From contig OX419756.1 of NCBI GenBank assembly GCA_948567375.1, forward strand, positions 75,556,552-75,620,551: a stretch of 64,000 nt of DNA, in the 5' to 3' direction. Under the pieces are notes generated by a model. That model worked only from the letters and a program-made list of their open reading frames with translations. It did no database searches and was not told where the DNA came from. Both the position numbers and the translations under genes were made by a program. How positions within the stretch are numbered: the first letter of the stretch is position 1; each line of letters begins with the position of its first letter. Below are positions 59,690 through 64,000 of this stretch, piece after piece. The DNA is from Lunularia cruciata. Lineage: Eukaryota; Streptophyta; Marchantiopsida; Lunulariales; Lunulariaceae.

Positions 59690-61409
59690 ATGTTCTTTGC
59701 CTTTGTCCCTAAAATCCTTTGATAAAATATGATGTTTGTGGAAAACCCATGAGTAAGAGATCCTTGAAGCTATTCTACAAAGTCCTATAGTAAAAATGAA
59801 AAATCTATTGTAGGTGAGGTGATCTAGAGTAAGCATCTTAGCTTCTTGCTCTAGAATTAGGAATTGAGTGACTCCAAGATGATACAAAAGATGAGGAGGA
59901 AGAACAACAAAGGACTTGAGAGGGAATCCATATAATTAGAGTGAGGAGAATTGGAAAATTTTGTTGGACCTAGTGCAAGACTACATGGAGCTGACCCTAA
60001 GAAAATTTTTTTGCAAACAAGGTGCTCATAGATTGTAAAGTTTTGAAGAAAAGAGAAACTCTAAGAGAAATACAAGTGAAGAAACACAAGGTTTCATTCC
60101 TCAATACTCTGATGCCTCAAAGGAGCACCTTGTATTTATTATATAGCAAAGAAGATCCACTCAAAGAGAGCTACACCCTTGGATCAAATACATGGATTGG
60201 TGACATAGCAACAAGCTCCACCCTTATATTAGCTGCATGGATTGGTGATATGTTGATACTTGTGCTATTTGGTTTTGGGTCGAACAAGTTTCAGCAAAGG
60301 GAATCTTTGGGAAATATTCCTTTAGGAAGCTCAAACAGCAAGGGTAAGGTGCCATTGGAAAGACCTCAACAAGAGGGAGTAGAAATAGTTTTACCTTCTC
60401 CTAATTCATTTTTTAGGCCTCCAAAATTGGCTCTTTTTGGCCTCTACCCTATTTGTAAAAGTATTCTTTTGGTGACACCTCTATCTGATCTACTTAGGTC
60501 ACCATATATAATATCCCTAAAGATATTACCAGGACAATTTCCACCTCTAGATAATCTGTCTAGCTAATGGTATTACATAGATGAAATCAAAGCTACCTTG
60601 TAGAGAAGTAGAGGAATAATGGCTGATAGGTTGGGAGTTATAAGGATCCAATCCAAAGGACAATTTTTGAAGCAATTATGAAGCTATTCAAGCATAAGCA
60701 AACAACTTAGGAATAACTTGACACAGAGCCAACTTTTATTCTTCCATTACATGTTCCAAGGAGAACCTATGAATTGGGAAAATATGTTTTATTTTCAAGC
60801 AAGGAGTTTGCACCCAAGCTTTGAGGAAGATTGTGGAATGATTTGCCAAGCTTTCTTTGTGATCCACTTCAACATGGGTCTTAACCTAATCACCAAGGAG
60901 GAGTGGAAGAAATTTCCACATCACTTCCAATTAACAGGGAAGATATCAAGAGGTATCAAGATACCAATGCAAAATTTGCATCAAATGGAGAATTTGTATA
61001 AGTAGATAAAGAAGGTGAAGGGAAAGAATAAATAGACTCCTCCAACAAAGTCTACAACACTAGCTAAGAGACCAAGGAAGAATCCTCAAGTGATAGATTT
61101 GTTTGTGGAAGAGGCAAGAAAAGACTCTAAAGACGAGCAAGAATGATTTTTCACCTTGCAAGGGTCTCTAGATAAATTAGGAGATATAGAACATTACAAG
61201 GATGCTCAATTAGCCTTGAATCCACAATTGAGTGAAAATTAGGAGAATTAGGATAAAGATAAAGGGAAGATATCCAACAACCCAAAGCCCTTCTCAATTT
61301 TGATTGAGAAACCAATGTGCAAGAAGAAGAGCAAGGGGATATGGAGATCAACAAAAACTGAGACTTTGGCCTAAAATGGATGTAGAGGAGGAAGTTGAAG
61401 TTGAAGGCC
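59690..61409 (+). pseudogene. Older family F relative on the plus strand, split by a solo D LTR
   Basis: Before the solo LTR (60034-60577) the plus strand reads RGNPYN, stop, SEENWKILL, which parallels RGNPARWTESDWRLVL of the 59-kb copy. After it come SYKDPIQRTIF and then ORF 60718-61005 with LLFFHYMFQGEPMNW and FFVIHFNMGLNLI, paralleling FFHKLFAGEPINW and AAHFYLGLNFL. A Lys-rich segment follows and is cut at 61409 by the family A LTR. Many stops; not functional. Confidence 0.65.
60034..60577 (-). repeat. Solo LTR of family D, target-site duplication TAGAT
   Basis: On the minus strand it begins TGTAATACCATTAGC at 60577 and ends AAACTTTACA at 60034. TAGAT lies on both sides (60029-60033 and 60578-60582). 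The family F coding sequence continues across it, so this LTR inserted into F and later lost its internal part. Confidence 0.88.
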
Positions 61410-62101
61410 TGTGAGCTGGCCTGTCTCTCACTCAAGATGAACCTCTGATAGCTATTATGGTAGCGCATCATGGACTAAGAAGGCAAGGAACCCAAACTCC
61501 ATCATACAACTCCAAGGCTAACACTCCAAGACTCAAGACATTGCTCACTAGAGAACTCAATGAGAGAGAGAGATAGTTGCAAATGAAAGGATGATGAGTA
61601 CCTCCTCACCCCTTGTTTAGATACTTGTGAAATAGTTACGTACCAAAGTTACTAATTACCGTAGTAACTCAAGTTATTAGACTAAAAGTCAAGTAAAGTC
61701 AAAAAGTAGAAAGGAATATCCATTCACATGGACATATTCCCCTAAGCATGTGGTCTTATCTTGACCCAACCACTAAGTCAAGGATTCCTTCACATGGGCT
61801 ATCCTTGGACTAAAGAAGAATCCAAAACAAAAAGGCTTGCGGGCCCAAGAGTTCTCAACTCTTTCCTCAAAGCCAAACACATAGTAATAATACCAAGTCA
61901 ACACACTAAAATCCAAAAGAGTGGTGCTCATCTTTTCTACTTCCTCTAAAGTAAGGTCCCCTCTATCTTAGCTTTAACTAAATTTAGCTAACCATGACTA
62001 ATATAGAACCATCCTTGATCTCTATATAAATAATATGTCTTAAGTACTTGTAATACCAAGCTAAATATCACAATACCACACATGCACAAATGGGTGTTAC
62101 A
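61410..62101 (-). repeat. 3' LTR of copy B
   Basis: It matches both LTRs of element A throughout in reverse complement. Its outer neighbour (61405-61409) is AGGCC; the duplicated target cannot be checked because the other end is outside the window. Confidence 0.92.
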
Positions 62102-64000
62102 TTTACCCCCGGACTAAGTTTTCACTTTGTCCTCAAAGTGAAGGTCTCTCTACCTTCTATGGTACATATTCAACTTATCATGGTTAATCCTATCAAAATA
62201 TCTTCCTCCCAACTCCTTGAGATCATAAGTGTAATTGCCCCACACCTTCTCCACTATGAAAGGTCCAAAGTACTTAGGCAAAAACTTCTTTTACACTCTC
62301 TTGAATCAAATGGAATCAAACAACATTACCCAATCACCTTCTTTGAAAGTCTCTACCTTCTTCTTGCCTTGCCTCTTGTCATAGCTCTCCTTTTTTTTCC
62401 TTTGGGTTTGCTCCACTCGAACCATAGCAACTACTCTTGCCTCTTCCAACTCCATGAGTTGATCCTTCCTTGACTTCTCTGCATCACCTCCTTGTGCTTT
62501 CTTCAATCTCTTATGAATGCTTTGGAAGGTAGGAAGATCAAAGTGAATAGGTAAGGTAGACTCAATACCATACACCAATTGAAATAAAGAATATCTGGTG
62601 GAAGTCTTCATGGTTGTCCTATACTCCCACAAAACTGCATGAATCCTCTTGTCCCAATGATGTTTGGCTCCCTCCATTTCTGCATCTTTGGCCAACATCA
62701 TGCACAAGGTCTGATTGGTTCTCTCTGCCAAGCCATTGGAATTTGGCTTATAGGATGTAGTTACTCTATGTGTGATAGAGAAATGTCATAGCATGGCTGT
62801 AGTAATGCTTCCTGTAAACTCTCCTCCTCTATCAAAAACCAACTCCAAAGGGCATCCAAACCTAGTGATAATGCATTCATAAAGAAATCTACCCACTTCA
62901 CCTTCATTCTTGTCCCTCAATGGTCTAGCCTCAACCCACTTGGTAAGGTAATTAGTAACTACCACAATGTACCGATTGTTCCTTGGGGTTCTATTGAGAG
63001 GACCTACAAAATCAATTTCCCACTTCTCAAAAGGTCCTAGCAATGGAATTGATCTAAGTGGTGGAGTGGATGTAGACTTTCTAGCAAAAGCTTGACAAAC
63101 ATGACAAGTTTTGCAATAATCAAGATAATCCTTGAAAATCCCTCTCCAATGGTAACTTGCATTTAGAATCTTGAAAGTAGTCACCTTTCTTGCAAAGTGT
63201 CCTCCACATACTAAACCTTCATGAAACTCCTTTATGAGTAGGATAGACTCTTCCTTACCCACTGCTCTTTGAAGTAGACCATCTACTCCTTGGTGAAAAA
63301 GAATATCCTCCACCATTGTGTAAGGTCTAGATCTTGCTGCAAGGGCCTTCCTCTCCCTAGCATGCATCCTTTCTGGATAGTTACCTCTTGTCACAAAATC
63401 CACAATCTCCTTGTACTCCATTGGAACCTCTTGAGTGACTGAGATTATCATGAGCTCCTCATCCAGGAAGGAATCATCCACTTGCTCATCTCCATCATGA
63501 TCATAGGCTCTAGATAACAAATCAGCATTTGCATGTTTCTTTCCTGGCCTATCCTCAATGGTGTAGTCATACCCAGACAAGAGTATCATCCACCTTGCTA
63601 GTCTCCCTTCAACATTAGGCTCGTTGAAGATGTACTTCAAAGCCTTGTGATCCGTGATAATGGTGGCTTTCCCTCCAATCAAGTAGTGTCTAAACTTCTT
63701 GAGACCAAAGATCACTGCCAACCCTTCTCTCTTCGTGACAGAGTAGTTCTTCTATGCTGAAACCATCTGCTTGCTAGCATAAGCGATTGGATGATCATGC
63801 CCGTCTTGGTCTAATTGACTAAGAGTGCATCCTATAGCTACATAAGAAGCATCAGTGTAGAGGATGAAAGGCTTACTCCAATCAGGTTTAGCAAGAATTG
63901 GAGCTACAACAAGGGATTGCTTGAGCTCCTCAAAAGCTTTGAGAGCCTCCTTGTCTTCCAAAATCACCATGTAATTGACCATCTACACCCTTCTTCATGT
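62102..64000 (-). pseudogene. Copy B pol: RT end, RNase H, integrase
   Basis: Everything is in one minus-strand frame. 63752-63982 carries the RT/RNase H junction (LYTDASYVAIGCTLSQLDQD), which is intact here, unlike in element A. A TAG at 63752 follows QMVSA. 62786-63721 is a 311-codon open stretch with RNase H, the zinc-binding region (CKTCHVCQAFARKST) and the first two catalytic Asp (WEIDFVGPLN, LVFDRGGEF). It ends at TGA 62783-62785 in the integrase core. 62306-62731 has AERTNQTLCMM and GDWVMLFDSI, ending in a TGA and soon a TAA where element A has CGA and CAA. Confidence 0.9.

Larger units (their letters stand above)
61410..64000 (-). mobile_element. Family A copy B, minus strand, cut by the window edge
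   Basis: The 3' LTR is at 61410-62101 (692 bp, TGTAACACCC to GGCTCACA on the minus strand). Upstream of it on the minus strand are integrase, RNase H and the end of RT, closely similar to element A. Protease, gag and the 5' LTR would lie beyond 64000. It interrupts the family F relative on its left. Confidence 0.92.

Noticed and set aside
1-64000. CRISPR array, operon or bacterial origin
   Set aside because: No regular short direct repeats with unique spacers; genes are spliced and plant-like; repeats are LTR retrotransposons.

Overview
This is nuclear DNA of a land plant. Two genes have plant-type orthologues and many small introns with GT..AG borders, and the rest is AT-rich and packed with nested Ty3/gypsy LTR retrotransposons. 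A bryophyte or other early-diverging lineage would fit, but nothing I can read fixes the species. No CRISPR array, rRNA, complete tRNA or bacterial-type operon was seen.

Layout. 1-7 kb: AT-rich DNA, then a moderately GC-rich stretch with short coding-like pieces and many stops (a possible terminal exon at 1971-2138, a possible first exon at 2808-2880, a probably decayed gene at 3.1-6.8 kb). 7.06-10.24 kb (-): a complete six-exon gene for a COG0212 / 5-formyltetrahydrofolate cyclo-ligase-like protein (376 aa). 10.24-11.70 kb: intergenic, with an 85-bp tandem repeat. 11.70-17.10 kb (-): a complete 17-exon gene for a TPR-RING-LON protein (478 aa). I assembled both genes exon by exon; every reading phase closes.

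17-64 kb: repeats only. Named here: family A (LTR about 690 bp; near-complete copy 33765-41622, a minus-strand copy entering from the right edge at 61410-64000, and an LTR fragment 27708-28385). Family D (chromodomain-type; LTR 540-630 bp; element 27200-31401 with target-site duplication GTGGT; a copy at 32744-33606; a solo LTR at 60034-60577 with duplication TAGAT). Family G (chromovirus with an initiator-Met primer site; LTR about 390-490 bp): one element at 42598-53835 is split by a second, opposite-strand copy at 47734-53263 bounded by duplication CATCT; a solo LTR lies at 24104-24572 with duplication CCTTA. A LINE-like family with an R2-type C-terminal domain occurs at 18.4-19.0, 27.0 and 32.8-33.0 kb.

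Family F is the least conventional item. Its best copy (55899-59675) is flanked by a 12-bp direct repeat and carries one 858-codon minus-strand frame (globular N-terminus, acidic linker, coiled coil, acidic tail). The frame is interrupted by seven stop codons and no frameshift. Decayed relatives lie at about 24.6-26.1, 31.8-32.7 and 59.7-61.4 kb. I recognise no reverse transcriptase, zinc knuckle or transposase in it. Most retroelement frames here are broken by TAG, TGA and TAA codons that fit C-to-T decay, so none looks autonomously active.
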